From Dehalococcoides mccartyi CG5 (GTDB lineage: Bacteria > Chloroflexota > Dehalococcoidia > Dehalococcoidales > Dehalococcoidaceae): DNA of 64,000 bases. Below the pieces are notes generated by a model that was not told where the DNA came from, searched no databases, and saw nothing but the letters and a program-made list of their open reading frames with translations. Below are positions 45,293 through 53,638 of the stretch, piece after piece. How positions within the stretch are numbered: position 1 is the stretch's first letter; each line of letters starts with the position of its first letter. Where the stretch lies: NCBI RefSeq assembly GCF_000830885.1, contig NZ_CP006951.1, forward strand, positions 1,240,001 to 1,304,000, written 5' to 3'. The position numbers and the translations under genes were made by a program.

Positions 45293-45781
45293 ATGAACGA
45301 ATTTGAGACTCTGGAACTGGAACATTTACTTTGGGTCAACATTACTCAGGTTAAACATTCAATTGAACGGGCATGGACACGCGAATTAAAAAGCCTGAAT
45401 CTCTCTACCGAAAAGTTTGCCATATTACATGAACTCATGTGTCTGGGCGGAGAATCCACCCCTCATACTCTGGCCAGACGAATTGTATTTGAACCCCATT
45501 CAGTTTCAGCCATTGTCAGCCGTATGGAAAAAGACGGACTAATTATCAAAACCAAAGATTTAGACAAAAAACACATGGTGCGCATAAAACTTTCCGAAAA
45601 GGCTGTTGATACTTTCTATCAAGCTCTGGAAATTTCCAACAGAGTGTACAAGCAAATGATGGCCAGTATAACCAGAGAAGAAAAAGTGGAGTTATCAAAA
45701 ACACTCACTAAATTACGGAATCACACCTTGCCCTTAACCCACAAACACACTAAAACCCTGACCCCGTTTAAATACATTTAA
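45293..45781 (+). CDS. MarR-family regulator divergent from rdhA5
   Basis: This 162-residue winged-helix protein has TPHTLARRIVFEPHSVSAIV as recognition region and DLDKKHMVRIKLS as wing. It shares the EPH(S/T)VS core with the MarR genes at 11737 and 38085 but is otherwise divergent, in line with the unrelated operator sequence upstream. It probably represses rdhA5. It is convergent with rdhB6, so it is unlikely to be the regulator of operon 6. Confidence 0.9.
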   Translation: MNEFETLELEHLLWVNITQVKHSIERAWTRELKSLNLSTEKFAILHELMCLGGESTPHTLARRIVFEPHSVSAIVSRMEKDGLIIKTKDLDKKHMVRIKLSEKAVDTFYQALEISNRVYKQMMASITREEKVELSKTLTKLRNHTLPLTHKHTKTLTPFKYI

Positions 45782-45807
45782 CCCAGTCTATCAGATTAAA
45801 GAAGATG

Positions 45808-45839
45808 ACAAGGGGGGGGATTTAAGTCTCCCCCCTTGT
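45808..45839 (-). terminator. Terminator of rdhAB6
   Basis: The 10-bp arms ACAAGGGGGG and CCCCCCTTGT lie between the convergent MarR gene and rdhB6. The U-run on the minus strand is weak. Confidence 0.7.
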
Positions 45840-45851
45840 ATTACCTGAGGT

Positions 45852-46124
45852 TTAGGCTTTCTTTACCCTTCGGGCGGCCAGCTGCCAGGCTAAAGCCAGC
45901 AGGACAAGTCCCGGCAAGCCTACTACCAGCAGAAACATATAAGCCGCTTTAGGCTCTACCTCTGCCAGACTGCCGAAGTAGTTCTGGACGGTGAAAAGGA
46001 GCATGAGTGCCCCGATTGCACCAATCAGCCACTCGTACCAGGCAAGGCTGAAATTGTTTCGTTTCATCAGCCAAACTAGCCCCAATACCAGGGCACCAAC
46101 CAATATACCTATGATAAACCACAT
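45852..46124 (-). CDS. rdhB: Reductive dehalogenase membrane anchor RdhB6
   Basis: This presumed anchor for RdhA6 has 90 residues, three hydrophobic segments, WYEWLIG, NYFGSL and the class-B loop EVEPKAAYMFLL. It starts 18 bp after rdhA6. It is close to RdhB3 and RdhB7. Confidence 0.93.
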   Translation of the reverse strand: MWFIIGILVGALVLGLVWLMKRNNFSLAWYEWLIGAIGALMLLFTVQNYFGSLAEVEPKAAYMFLLVVGLPGLVLLALAWQLAARRVKKA

Positions 46125-46142
46125 ATCACTATCTCCTAATTC

Positions 46143-47621
46143 TTACTTTCCGTACCCGCCGTCTCTGACACCCATAGTGGTATCAAAGCCGTATCTGGGC
46201 AGGTCAAGATCCCACCATTCGGCCGCGTCATGATGGCCGTAGCCAAAAGCAACGTCAGCTTTCCAGAGGAAGCTGTTGAAAATGCCGGTGGTGGAAAGGG
46301 TGGATTTAACAATTTCATGTATCATGGCTTTGGTATTTACGTTAAATACACAAACGCCGGTACATATCTGGCAGGTAGCCCCGGTGCTATGTTGATACAG
46401 CTTGCACTCAGGTTCATTCTTGTAGTAAGCCTTTTTACCACCGGTGCTCCAAGGACCAGCTGGTTCCCATGTAGGCTCTTCTTCAAATGATATGGCCTTG
46501 GCCGGGCAGGTATCCGCACACTTTCGGCAGCTATGGCAGAAGCGGAAAGCGCCGAAATCTATGGGTTTGCTGACAGGCAAAGGAAGGTCGGTAATAAATT
46601 TATAAATGCCGACTACCGCGCCTTCTTCAGGAATAACGCACTGGTTAATTCTATCCATTTCGCCCAGACCGGACAAAGTAGCCACAGCCGGTGAAGGACA
46701 AATGCCGTTAGGCCAGGGGGCAGACTGCAAACCCTGATAACCCAACCCAAGCAGGAATTTCTGGACACAGGCCATGGTTTCCTGATTGAGACGGTAGCGG
46801 CTCATATTGGCGGCATAACAAACACCTGAAGGTGCAGTGCGATACATTTCTTTGGGCATGGGGGTAGTGTAAGTAACCACCCAGCGGGCTTTGTTGGGGA
46901 TAATAAAGTGGGTATCAGTTACATAACCGTTATCGCAATCTTCAAAACCATAGGCCATGGGCGGGCCGTTAAAGAACATGCGGCTGGCATCTACAGGGTA
47001 GAACATGCTTTTTACATTAGCATCCAGTTCTATAGATGCAATCTGGCCGGCACCGAAAAACCTCATGGCGGATTTGAGCAAGGCAAAGTTCTCTTCAGGG
47101 GTGCTTTCCCAGCGGGGCACTCCAAAACTTTCATGGGTATAGGTTTGACCTACCAGCTCCGGTATGGGGGCTGCCCCTTCCAAAGCCGGATATACAGGTT
47201 CTCTCCAGCCGGCGTGGGCTATAAAATGAGGCCAGGCAGCTTCCTGCATGGAGGTATCCAGCAGGGAAATGGCTTCTTTAGAGCCGGTCTTTTTTGCCCC
47301 TGCGTTAAGAGCGGCTACACCCTGAGCCATAGCGGAATTTACCCTGTCCCATCCCACAAATTCAGCTAACAGCGGGGGAAGATGACAACCTTCCTGGGGA
47401 AACGGCAGTGAGGACGTTTTACTCCAGTCTATTTCTATGGTTGGCTTGTCAACCTCTCTCACCCACCAGGGCCGTTTGTTGACAGATGAATCTGCCGAGG
47501 CTACTTCGTCAAGGTCATGGAAAACAGGAGCGGCGGCGGCAACTGCACCTATACCGGCACCTGCCAATCCTAATCCCTTCATGAAGTCTCTTCGGCTCAG
47601 GCTACTGTGAAATTTACCCAT
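46143..47621 (-). CDS. rdhA: Reductive dehalogenase catalytic subunit RdhA6
   Basis: This is a reductive dehalogenase of 492 residues. The Tat signal is SRRDFMKGLGLAGAG. The first cluster motif is CHSCRKCADTCP. The second is class B, C-x10-CQICTGVC followed by Val. The presumed catalytic Tyr is in MSRYR and the Arg in GEMDR. AGGAAAGG precedes the ATG. It is divergent from a kinase/regulator pair at 47896-49748, the likely control system. It is clearly different from the other six in the segment after the signal, including an EEGCHLPP-like region with a Cys. Confidence 0.95.
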   Translation of the reverse strand: MGKFHSSLSRRDFMKGLGLAGAGIGAVAAAAPVFHDLDEVASADSSVNKRPWWVREVDKPTIEIDWSKTSSLPFPQEGCHLPPLLAEFVGWDRVNSAMAQGVAALNAGAKKTGSKEAISLLDTSMQEAAWPHFIAHAGWREPVYPALEGAAPIPELVGQTYTHESFGVPRWESTPEENFALLKSAMRFFGAGQIASIELDANVKSMFYPVDASRMFFNGPPMAYGFEDCDNGYVTDTHFIIPNKARWVVTYTTPMPKEMYRTAPSGVCYAANMSRYRLNQETMACVQKFLLGLGYQGLQSAPWPNGICPSPAVATLSGLGEMDRINQCVIPEEGAVVGIYKFITDLPLPVSKPIDFGAFRFCHSCRKCADTCPAKAISFEEEPTWEPAGPWSTGGKKAYYKNEPECKLYQHSTGATCQICTGVCVFNVNTKAMIHEIVKSTLSTTGIFNSFLWKADVAFGYGHHDAAEWWDLDLPRYGFDTTMGVRDGGYGK

Positions 47622-47762
47622 AATTCTTTCCTTTCCTGCAAATATTTCAGGCGTTCCAAACAGCTACATGGATTTTGGTCTCGTCTGCTCCTCCTTAATG
47701 TTATTCAAGGATATCTGAATATTATAAATACCCTTAGTAAACCAAACGGTAAATCTCTGAAG

Positions 47763-47867
47763 CTTAAAGTAAAGTTAATATAAGGCTTAATTAAGTATTC
47801 TTAACTATTGCCAATCTTGGCATCAATGGTTGTTATCTGGTTATATCTCTCATTTTGGCAGTATAAT
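47763..47867. promoter_or_regulatory. Divergent region rdhA6 / two-component system
   Basis: TTAA blocks at 47764, 47775, 47787, 47791 and 47801 fall mostly on an 11-bp period, suggestive of phased response-regulator sites. A perfect inverted repeat TGCCAA-TC-TTGGCA lies at 47809-47822. TATAAT at 47862-47867 is a likely -10 of the kinase gene. Confidence 0.4.
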
Positions 47868-47895
47868 AGAATAACAGCCGTACGAGAGAACCTGA

Positions 47896-49074
47896 GTGGA
47901 AATAGACGAATTAAAAGACGAATTAGTTAAGTTAAAGCAGTGCAATTACACTCTTAAAAAAGAGCGGCTGAAATACCGCGAGCTTTTTAACTGGGCCAAC
48001 GATGCCATACTCCTGTTCAAATTCTCCAATACGAATGACCCCATAATAATTACAGAAGCCAATACTGCCGCCTGCAAGCACTTCGGATACAAATATGAGG
48101 AGCTAATCGGGAAGACAAATCTGGATATTGATTCACAGGAAACGGCACTCCGTGGACCGGAAATAGTCAGTAATTTAGTTGCCAAGGGGCATGAAGTTCT
48201 GGAAATAGCCCATAGAAATAAAAACGGGGAGAGTATCCCGGTTGAAATAAATCACAAACTAATCTACCTAGGCGGGGATACCATGATAATCTCGGTTATC
48301 AGGGATATCACTATCAGGAAGAAAAATGAGCAGGAACTTAAGGAGTCTTTAGAGCGGGAAAAACAACTAAGGGAAACTCTGGAAAATGAAATAAGCCAGC
48401 GGATTACCTTTACGAGGGCTCTGGTGCATGAACTGAAAACCCCGCTGACATCTATGCTGGCCACCTCTGAACTGCTCAGCAAAAACCTGGCAGAGGAACC
48501 TAACCTAAGCTATATGAAGTGCCTGTACGCCGGTATACAAGACCTTAATCTGCGTATAGACGAGTTGCTGGATATTGCACGGGGTGAGGTTGGTCTGCTT
48601 CGGCTGGAATGTGAACCCCTGAATATTTATGAATTACTTAAAGACATTGATGAGATAATGAACCCCGTATTTGAATCAAATTCCCAAAAACTGACTATCA
48701 GCATACAAAACCCGTTGCCTGTTGTAGTAGCCGATTACAAACGCCTTAAGCAGGTAATTTTGAATTTGTTGGATAATGCAGCAAAATACACCCCGTGGGG
48801 AGGCAATATTTCATTGACCGCCGGAATTAACCACAACAATCTGGAAGTTGAAGTGAAAGATAACGGCAAGGGCATGAGTCCGGAGGAGATAGGGGCTTTG
48901 TTCCACCTGTATTCGCGAAGCCATAAAAAAGGCACTCCCTCAGGTTTGGGTATCGGCTTGGCTTTGTCCAAGATGATTATTGACCTGCACGAAGGTGAAA
49001 TAACAGTGAAAAGCAAGGTTGGCGAAGGAAGTGCCTTTACTTTTTCCATACCGCTGAGGCCAAAAGCCAAATGA
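47896..49074 (+). CDS. Soluble PAS sensor histidine kinase next to rdhAB6
   Basis: This 392-residue cytoplasmic kinase starts at a GTG. There is one PAS domain (about 25-140; WANDAILLF, ending VIRDITIRKK), a coiled coil, then the H-box ALVHELKTPLTSML with His178. The ATPase domain has NLLDNAAKY, DNGKGMSPE and GLGIGLALS. It lacks the Cys-rich PAS of the kinase at 3352 but has the same general plan. It overlaps its response regulator by four bases. It is divergent from rdhA6 and probably controls it. Confidence 0.91.
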   Translation: MEIDELKDELVKLKQCNYTLKKERLKYRELFNWANDAILLFKFSNTNDPIIITEANTAACKHFGYKYEELIGKTNLDIDSQETALRGPEIVSNLVAKGHEVLEIAHRNKNGESIPVEINHKLIYLGGDTMIISVIRDITIRKKNEQELKESLEREKQLRETLENEISQRITFTRALVHELKTPLTSMLATSELLSKNLAEEPNLSYMKCLYAGIQDLNLRIDELLDIARGEVGLLRLECEPLNIYELLKDIDEIMNPVFESNSQKLTISIQNPLPVVVADYKRLKQVILNLLDNAAKYTPWGGNISLTAGINHNNLEVEVKDNGKGMSPEEIGALFHLYSRSHKKGTPSGLGIGLALSKMIIDLHEGEITVKSKVGEGSAFTFSIPLRPKAK

Positions 49075-49748
49075 AGATACTGATTATTGAAGATGATTAC
49101 AAAATAGTCCAGGCAATATCTTTTGCACTTAAAATATGCTGGCCGGATGCAACCCTGCTTAGTGCCTCACGCGGGGAGAACGGTTTAAAGATAATTGAAG
49201 AACAGTCACCAAATCTGATTATCCTTGACCTGAGCCTGCCGGATATGGACGGGCTGGAAGTACTGAAGGATGCCCGGCTTTTCTGTGATACTCCCATTAT
49301 TATTTTGACCGTACGGGCAGAAGAATCAGATGTAGTGGAGGCACTGGAGCTTGGGGCAAACGAATATATTATAAAACCCTTCCGCCAAATGGAGTTGCTT
49401 GCCCGAATACGGTGCATACTCCGCCGCCCCATAACTACCAACAAAGATGCCCTGATAGAATGGGGGCCTTTTAAACTGGACTATTTTAAAAGGCTGTTAT
49501 TTATAAACCAGAAAACTGTAATCCTGACCACCATTGAAAGCCAGATTATGCATGAGCTTATCAAGGATGCCCCTGGGATAGTAACTTATTCAAGGCTATC
49601 TGAACTGATTTCGGGGGGGCATTACCCTGAAGTAATTAACAGCATAAAGGTACATGTATACAACCTGAGGCGAAAACTTGAGGCGGATACCTATGCCCCA
49701 AAGCATATTATGAATATGCACGGGGTAGGCTATTTCCTGTCCAAGTAA
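49071..49748 (+). CDS. OmpR-type response regulator next to rdhAB6
   Basis: This 225-residue regulator has a receiver with Asp53 (IILDLSLPD), acidic EDD at 7-9, Lys in IIKPF, and a C-terminal winged helix (INSIKVHVYNLRRKLEAD, MHGVGYFL). It is the same length as, and clearly related to, the regulator at 2700. The start overlaps the kinase stop (ATGA). It probably activates rdhA6 from the phased TTAA sites in the divergent region. Confidence 0.92.
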   Translation: MKILIIEDDYKIVQAISFALKICWPDATLLSASRGENGLKIIEEQSPNLIILDLSLPDMDGLEVLKDARLFCDTPIIILTVRAEESDVVEALELGANEYIIKPFRQMELLARIRCILRRPITTNKDALIEWGPFKLDYFKRLLFINQKTVILTTIESQIMHELIKDAPGIVTYSRLSELISGGHYPEVINSIKVHVYNLRRKLEADTYAPKHIMNMHGVGYFLSK

Positions 49749-49821
49749 AAGTTTGATACTTTTACCGCACAACGCCTTTCAGCCAAACTAACCAAAACGG
49801 GGAGTGCCGTCATATTAACTG

Positions 49822-50178
49822 CTAGCTGGTAAATTCGTCTTTGGTCAAGATTAAAAGTATTACCGCCGGAATACCGGTCAGGATAAATGAGCAGGCTGCC
49901 GCTATGGCACAAATCAGCGCCCACAGCCATTTCTTACGCCGGAAAGCAAAAATACCCCCCGCCAAAGCCACCAGTGCAACTATGAGGGCCGGGATTGGGG
50001 TATCAAAAATAATACTGGGCACAAAGGGCGGGATATCCCCCTTCCCGAATCCGCTCCCGGCCTCCCCGAATATTCCTACTGAATAATTCAGTATTCCCAA
50101 TATGCCGAATATGCCGGAAAGAATACACAGGCTACCGGCAATCACCGGTCCGCGGGTTTTCTTTAATTTATCGTTCAT
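49822..50178 (-). CDS. Small membrane protein, unknown
   Basis: This 118-residue protein has about four hydrophobic segments (12-34, 60-79 and two near 84-112), with a Gly/Phe/Pro-rich outer loop between the first two. I do not recognise the family. Codon use and the positive-inside pattern (KLKKTRG, FRRKKW) support a real gene. It lies downstream of the DUF3068 gene, separated by a terminator. Confidence 0.6.
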   Translation of the reverse strand: MNDKLKKTRGPVIAGSLCILSGIFGILGILNYSVGIFGEAGSGFGKGDIPPFVPSIIFDTPIPALIVALVALAGGIFAFRRKKWLWALICAIAAACSFILTGIPAVILLILTKDEFTS

Positions 50179-50274
50179 ACACTTGCTCGCTTATTCCCAT
50201 GATAACCGCTATATAGCCTGCAATACAAGGGGGGTATGCCCGGCTAATCTGATACTTTACCTGAAGGGTATAAA

Positions 50275-50312
50275 AAAGGGGGAAGCAGGGTTTAACCCCC
50301 ACTCCCCCCTTT
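50275..50312 (-). terminator. Terminator after DUF3068 gene
   Basis: An outer stem AAAGGGGG/CCCCCTTT encloses an inner GGGTTTAACCC hairpin. A U-run follows on the minus strand. Confidence 0.7.
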
Positions 50313-50334
50313 GATATTTGATTAAGATTAAAGT

Positions 50335-51177
50335 CTAGGCAGTGCGACTTCGGAAAAACCCGACTCCGATAAAGACAATACCCACGCCTGCCACTATCCA
50401 GAAGGCGTAAACACTGGCCCACATAATCATACTCTTGGTGGATTCGGCAGTGCTTACCATCTCGTCAATGGTTTCAGTGGTATAGGCTATGGTTGAAATG
50501 AATATAGGCATGCTGACTGAGGGTGCAGGGGAGATTTTGAGGGTGGTGGTAGTATCTGAGTACACAGGCACCCCGCTGACCGGCTCTACTTTGATATTTA
50601 TCAGAAAATCACCGGTTTGGGGTATGCCGGTAGCACCGTAAGTACCCAGATTGATGTTTTTCTGGTCTACTTGAAAGACATATACTGTCAACCCCTGATA
50701 GGTCTCTTCTTTAACAAATTTGGCAGTCAGGCTCTGGTTGGCTTTTGCAGACCAGAAAGGATAATCCTGCTGCTGGGTATCAGCCGGGAAGGTAAACTGA
50801 CCGGTGCGGTCGATATTCCCGTAACCGGAGACATTTGCCCGGGTAGTTCTGTCCAGCCCGTAAACTTCCTCTGAACCAAAGGGTAACTCTGTACCGGCCT
50901 GAGCGTGGGTGAAAGTAATCGTCTGGTCCATAAGCAGAACATCATCTTCCAGACCGCTGGCCTTCAGAGCACGGGTAACATTGACCGGCATAGCAGGGTT
51001 AAGCTGGCCGGTAGCAGAATTCAGTACCTGAACAGTACCGGAAAAATAATAATTCTGTTCATAATCCGCCGGCAATTTAGCCATAACCGGGAAAAACACA
51101 TAAACCCAGATAAAAGCTACCGCCACTAAAAGAGTGCCTAAGAATGAGGGCCACCAACGTTTGAACAACCTAATCAA
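50335..51177 (-). CDS. DUF3068 (PorA-like) membrane protein
   Basis: This 280-residue protein has an N-terminal helix (about 9-31), a large extracytoplasmic beta-rich domain and a C-terminal helix (about 252-273) before FFRSRTA. Patterns such as YGLDRTTRANVSG, YPFWSAKANQ and VYVFQVDQKN match DUF3068, which includes actinobacterial PorA-family annotations. The function is unknown. It stands alone, between the two-component system of rdhAB6 and rdhB7, and nothing ties it to dehalogenation. Confidence 0.8.
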   Translation of the reverse strand: MIRLFKRWWPSFLGTLLVAVAFIWVYVFFPVMAKLPADYEQNYYFSGTVQVLNSATGQLNPAMPVNVTRALKASGLEDDVLLMDQTITFTHAQAGTELPFGSEEVYGLDRTTRANVSGYGNIDRTGQFTFPADTQQQDYPFWSAKANQSLTAKFVKEETYQGLTVYVFQVDQKNINLGTYGATGIPQTGDFLINIKVEPVSGVPVYSDTTTTLKISPAPSVSMPIFISTIAYTTETIDEMVSTAESTKSMIMWASVYAFWIVAGVGIVFIGVGFFRSRTA

Positions 51178-51368
51178 CCTCCTACTTCATTTTTGTGTCA
51201 CGCTAATTTGAAACCACAGCAAATAATGTTAGGGCAGATATGCTAAAGGGTCATAAAAGGAATACGGTACACTGAAAGCGAGTAATAATAACACATTATT
51301 TTACTTTTTGAAAGATAATTTCAATTTCATTCATTTTGAGACTAAAATAGTCGTCTGCATAAAAATAC

Positions 51369-51399
51369 CAGTGCCCGAACTTTTAAGGTTCGGGCACTG
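51369..51399 (-). terminator. Terminator of rdhAB7
   Basis: Perfect 12-bp arms (CAGTGCCCGAAC) enclose a 7-nt loop. A short U-run follows on each strand, so it may act in both directions. Confidence 0.8.
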
Positions 51400-51445
51400 T
51401 AATAGTTTTTACCGGAGAGTATTTATATCTGTTTCATCCCGGATT

Positions 51446-51718
51446 TCAGGCTTTAGCAAGTCTCCTTGCGGCTAGTTGCCATGTTAATGCCAACAGGATA
51501 AGAGATGGCAAGCCGGTAATCAGCAGGAACATATAGGCGGCCTTGGACTCTATTTCTTCAAAGCTGCCCATGAAATTCTGCAGGGTAAATACCAGCAGTA
51601 ACAGCCCAAGTATGCCTAATACCCACTCATACCAGGTAAGATTAAGATTCTTGCGTCTTAACCACCAGATAAAACCCAGCACCAAAGCCCCGATTATGAT
51701 TCCTATAAAAAACCACAT
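51446..51718 (-). CDS. rdhB: Reductive dehalogenase membrane anchor RdhB7
   Basis: This presumed anchor for RdhA7 has 90 residues, three hydrophobic segments, WYEWVLGILG and the class-B loop EIESKAAYMFLL. It starts 19 bp after rdhA7 and is followed by a strong hairpin. Confidence 0.93.
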   Translation of the reverse strand: MWFFIGIIIGALVLGFIWWLRRKNLNLTWYEWVLGILGLLLLVFTLQNFMGSFEEIESKAAYMFLLITGLPSLILLALTWQLAARRLAKA

Positions 51719-51737
51719 AAAGCTTTAATCTCCTTTC

Positions 51738-53240
51738 CTATTTTCCGTAACCGGCATCAGCCGCGACAATGGTTGAGTCCTGACCAAGGGTAGGCAGGCT
51801 GAGATCCCACCATGCTTCGGCTTTTTCAGGATCAGTGCCATAGCCAAAGGCATCGCCCAGTTTGTAGAAGTAGGTGTTGAAAAGAGGAATATTGGCAATA
51901 GTACCTTTTATAATCTGGTGAACCAGAGCACCCCGGTTAACGGTAAAGGTACATTCACCCCAGCAGATGCGGCAACCGTGAGAGGTTTCGTTGGAATACT
52001 GGCGGCAGAGAGGCAGATTGTTGTAGAAGGCTTTTGTGCCCTTTACTGAGTATATAGTCTCTTTGCCTTCGGTCAGCGGCAAATCCCATGAAGGTTCTTT
52101 TTCTTTAGATATACACTGGGGCGGACAGGAATCTGCACACTTCTGACAGGAATGGCAGAAACGGTAAATGCCTGCATCTATGGGATGGGTAGGTTCAAGA
52201 GGCAGGTCCGTCAACACACCATACAGGCGGCCGGGTGCCCCATATTCGGGAGTAAGGGTGTAAAGTTTCTGGCGGCTGGCTTCACCCAGACCGGCCATGA
52301 TTGCCGCTCCACCCTCGGAACCCACATAACGGGCATCGTTGCCTATAGTACCAATCAACTGGTAACCCAGATACCGCAGGAAGTTGTAGGTGGATGCGTG
52401 CAGATTGGCACAATTGTAAAAAGTATTGCCATTGGCCATACCGCCAAGCAGAGTGCCGGCTGAACGCCAGAGCTCATTTGAGCCTTGGGTTGACATGGCT
52501 ATCTCCCACAAGGGGACATTAGGGATAACCAGTTTTTCAGTAGTCTCATATGCTTTGGGCACATTTTCAAAGACAATAGGACGGGCAGCGGTGACAGGAA
52601 TAGTAGTGCCAATGTATTTTTCGTTGTTGGAGTCACCCTTCTCATAAGAGAAGATAACATGGTCACGATGTTCCTGGGTAAGTTCGGTATAGCCTACTAG
52701 TGAAGCGCCGTAAGCCCGCATGGCCGCCCTGAGCATACGTGAAGCCTCTTCAGGTGTACCCGTCCACTTCGGTTCGCCACGTTCTTCAGGGGTTTTTACC
52801 GGAGCGGGGTCTTTGGTTTCGGCCCAACCGGGAGAAGTACCCTGAGAAATCCGCTTAAAACTACCGGCCAGTGCCCTGGAACGGTAAGTATAACCGGGAT
52901 AATTTGAAGCGGTTCTTTCAGCCAGTTCGGCAGCGGATAAAGCCGCAGCCCCCAAGACTCTGTCTGCCCCGTAATAAATAGCTCTGACTCTGGCAGACTG
53001 TCCCTGGTCACGCCCGTCATGACGTTCCATCATGCTGAAGTCTACCTCTATGGTGGGATCGTCAATGGGGCGCTCTTTTACCCACCAGGGACGCGGCTGA
53101 ACAGCTGTATCAGAGGCTATAAGTTCGTCAATGTCATGGAAAACAGGAGCCGAAGCAGCAACTGCACCAATACCTGCCCCGGCCATACCCAGACCCTTCA
53201 TGAAATCACGGCGGGATACCATTGAATGAAACTTGCTCAT
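51738..53240 (-). CDS. rdhA: Reductive dehalogenase catalytic subunit RdhA7
   Basis: This is a reductive dehalogenase of 500 residues from the ATG at 53240, which has GGAGG at correct spacing. A longer frame from 53324 would only translate the leader. The Tat signal is SRRDFMKGLGMAGAG. The cluster motifs are CHSCQKCADSCP and class B, C-x10-CRICWGEC followed by Thr. The block before GY reads RYLGYQ, with the presumed catalytic Tyr one position nearer than in the others. No regulator gene adjoins it; the next gene upstream is pheA on the same strand beyond a terminator. Its upstream DNA carries TTTACTTA half-sites like those of rdhA1. Confidence 0.95.
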   Translation of the reverse strand: MSKFHSMVSRRDFMKGLGMAGAGIGAVAASAPVFHDIDELIASDTAVQPRPWWVKERPIDDPTIEVDFSMMERHDGRDQGQSARVRAIYYGADRVLGAAALSAAELAERTASNYPGYTYRSRALAGSFKRISQGTSPGWAETKDPAPVKTPEERGEPKWTGTPEEASRMLRAAMRAYGASLVGYTELTQEHRDHVIFSYEKGDSNNEKYIGTTIPVTAARPIVFENVPKAYETTEKLVIPNVPLWEIAMSTQGSNELWRSAGTLLGGMANGNTFYNCANLHASTYNFLRYLGYQLIGTIGNDARYVGSEGGAAIMAGLGEASRQKLYTLTPEYGAPGRLYGVLTDLPLEPTHPIDAGIYRFCHSCQKCADSCPPQCISKEKEPSWDLPLTEGKETIYSVKGTKAFYNNLPLCRQYSNETSHGCRICWGECTFTVNRGALVHQIIKGTIANIPLFNTYFYKLGDAFGYGTDPEKAEAWWDLSLPTLGQDSTIVAADAGYGK

Positions 53241-53286
53241 AAATTCCTCCAATTCTCTTAACTCAAGACCTGTTCTTCCACAACGC

Positions 53287-53308
53287 CACCCAGTCTCTCC
53301 TGAGCGCC
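53287..53308 (-). promoter_or_regulatory. Conserved leader element of rdhA7
   Basis: This 22-bp block matches the rdhA3 leader element at 20 positions and lies 47 nt before the start codon. The longer open frame runs through it, but ribosome-site position argues that it is untranslated. Confidence 0.5.
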
Positions 53309-53370
53309 ATAACACTCGCCGCACCTCACTAAGAAAATGTTTTAATTAGTGAACCCCAATTCATGAATAA

Positions 53371-53454
53371 ATTATACATTTCCGTATGCCATTTACTATC
53401 CGCTTTTATACGTAATACGGGTTAAGCATTTTTACTTATTTCCCGTAAGTAAAA
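53371..53454 (-). promoter_or_regulatory. rdhA7 upstream region with regulator-like repeat
   Basis: A minus-strand TATAAT (53371-53376) has no good -35. A perfect inverted repeat with 9-bp arms TTTTACTTA-N7-TAAGTAAAA lies at 53430-53454, about 55-80 bp upstream of -10. Outside it is a longer imperfect repeat with TACGTA in each arm. The half-site is the one repeated upstream of rdhA1. Confidence 0.5.
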
Positions 53455-53553
53455 CTACGTATAGGAAAGCGATATTATCTGAGTAAATCTAGACGAGATT
53501 CAAAAGGAATCTTTCGGCGTTTGGGACTGCGGGACATGCCAAAGAAGGACACA

Positions 53554-53581
53554 AAAAAGCCAGCCTCTTTTTAAGGCTGGC
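53554..53581 (-). terminator. Terminator of pheA
   Basis: The 8-bp arms GCCAGCCT and AGGCTGGC enclose a 7-nt loop. Six U follow on the minus strand. Confidence 0.85.
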
Positions 53582-53638
53582 CATTCTATCATAACACTTG
53601 TTTTAAGACCCTGTTTTCAGTTACAGGAAGCTACAGGG

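Noticed and set aside
912-53240. Identity of any RdhA with TceA, VcrA or PceA
   Set aside because: From memory of those sequences none of the seven matches closely, and sequence alone does not give the substrate.
53241-53324. Longer N-terminus for RdhA7
   Set aside because: It would translate a leader element shared with rdhA3, where that element cannot be coding, and the ATG at 53240 has GGAGG.
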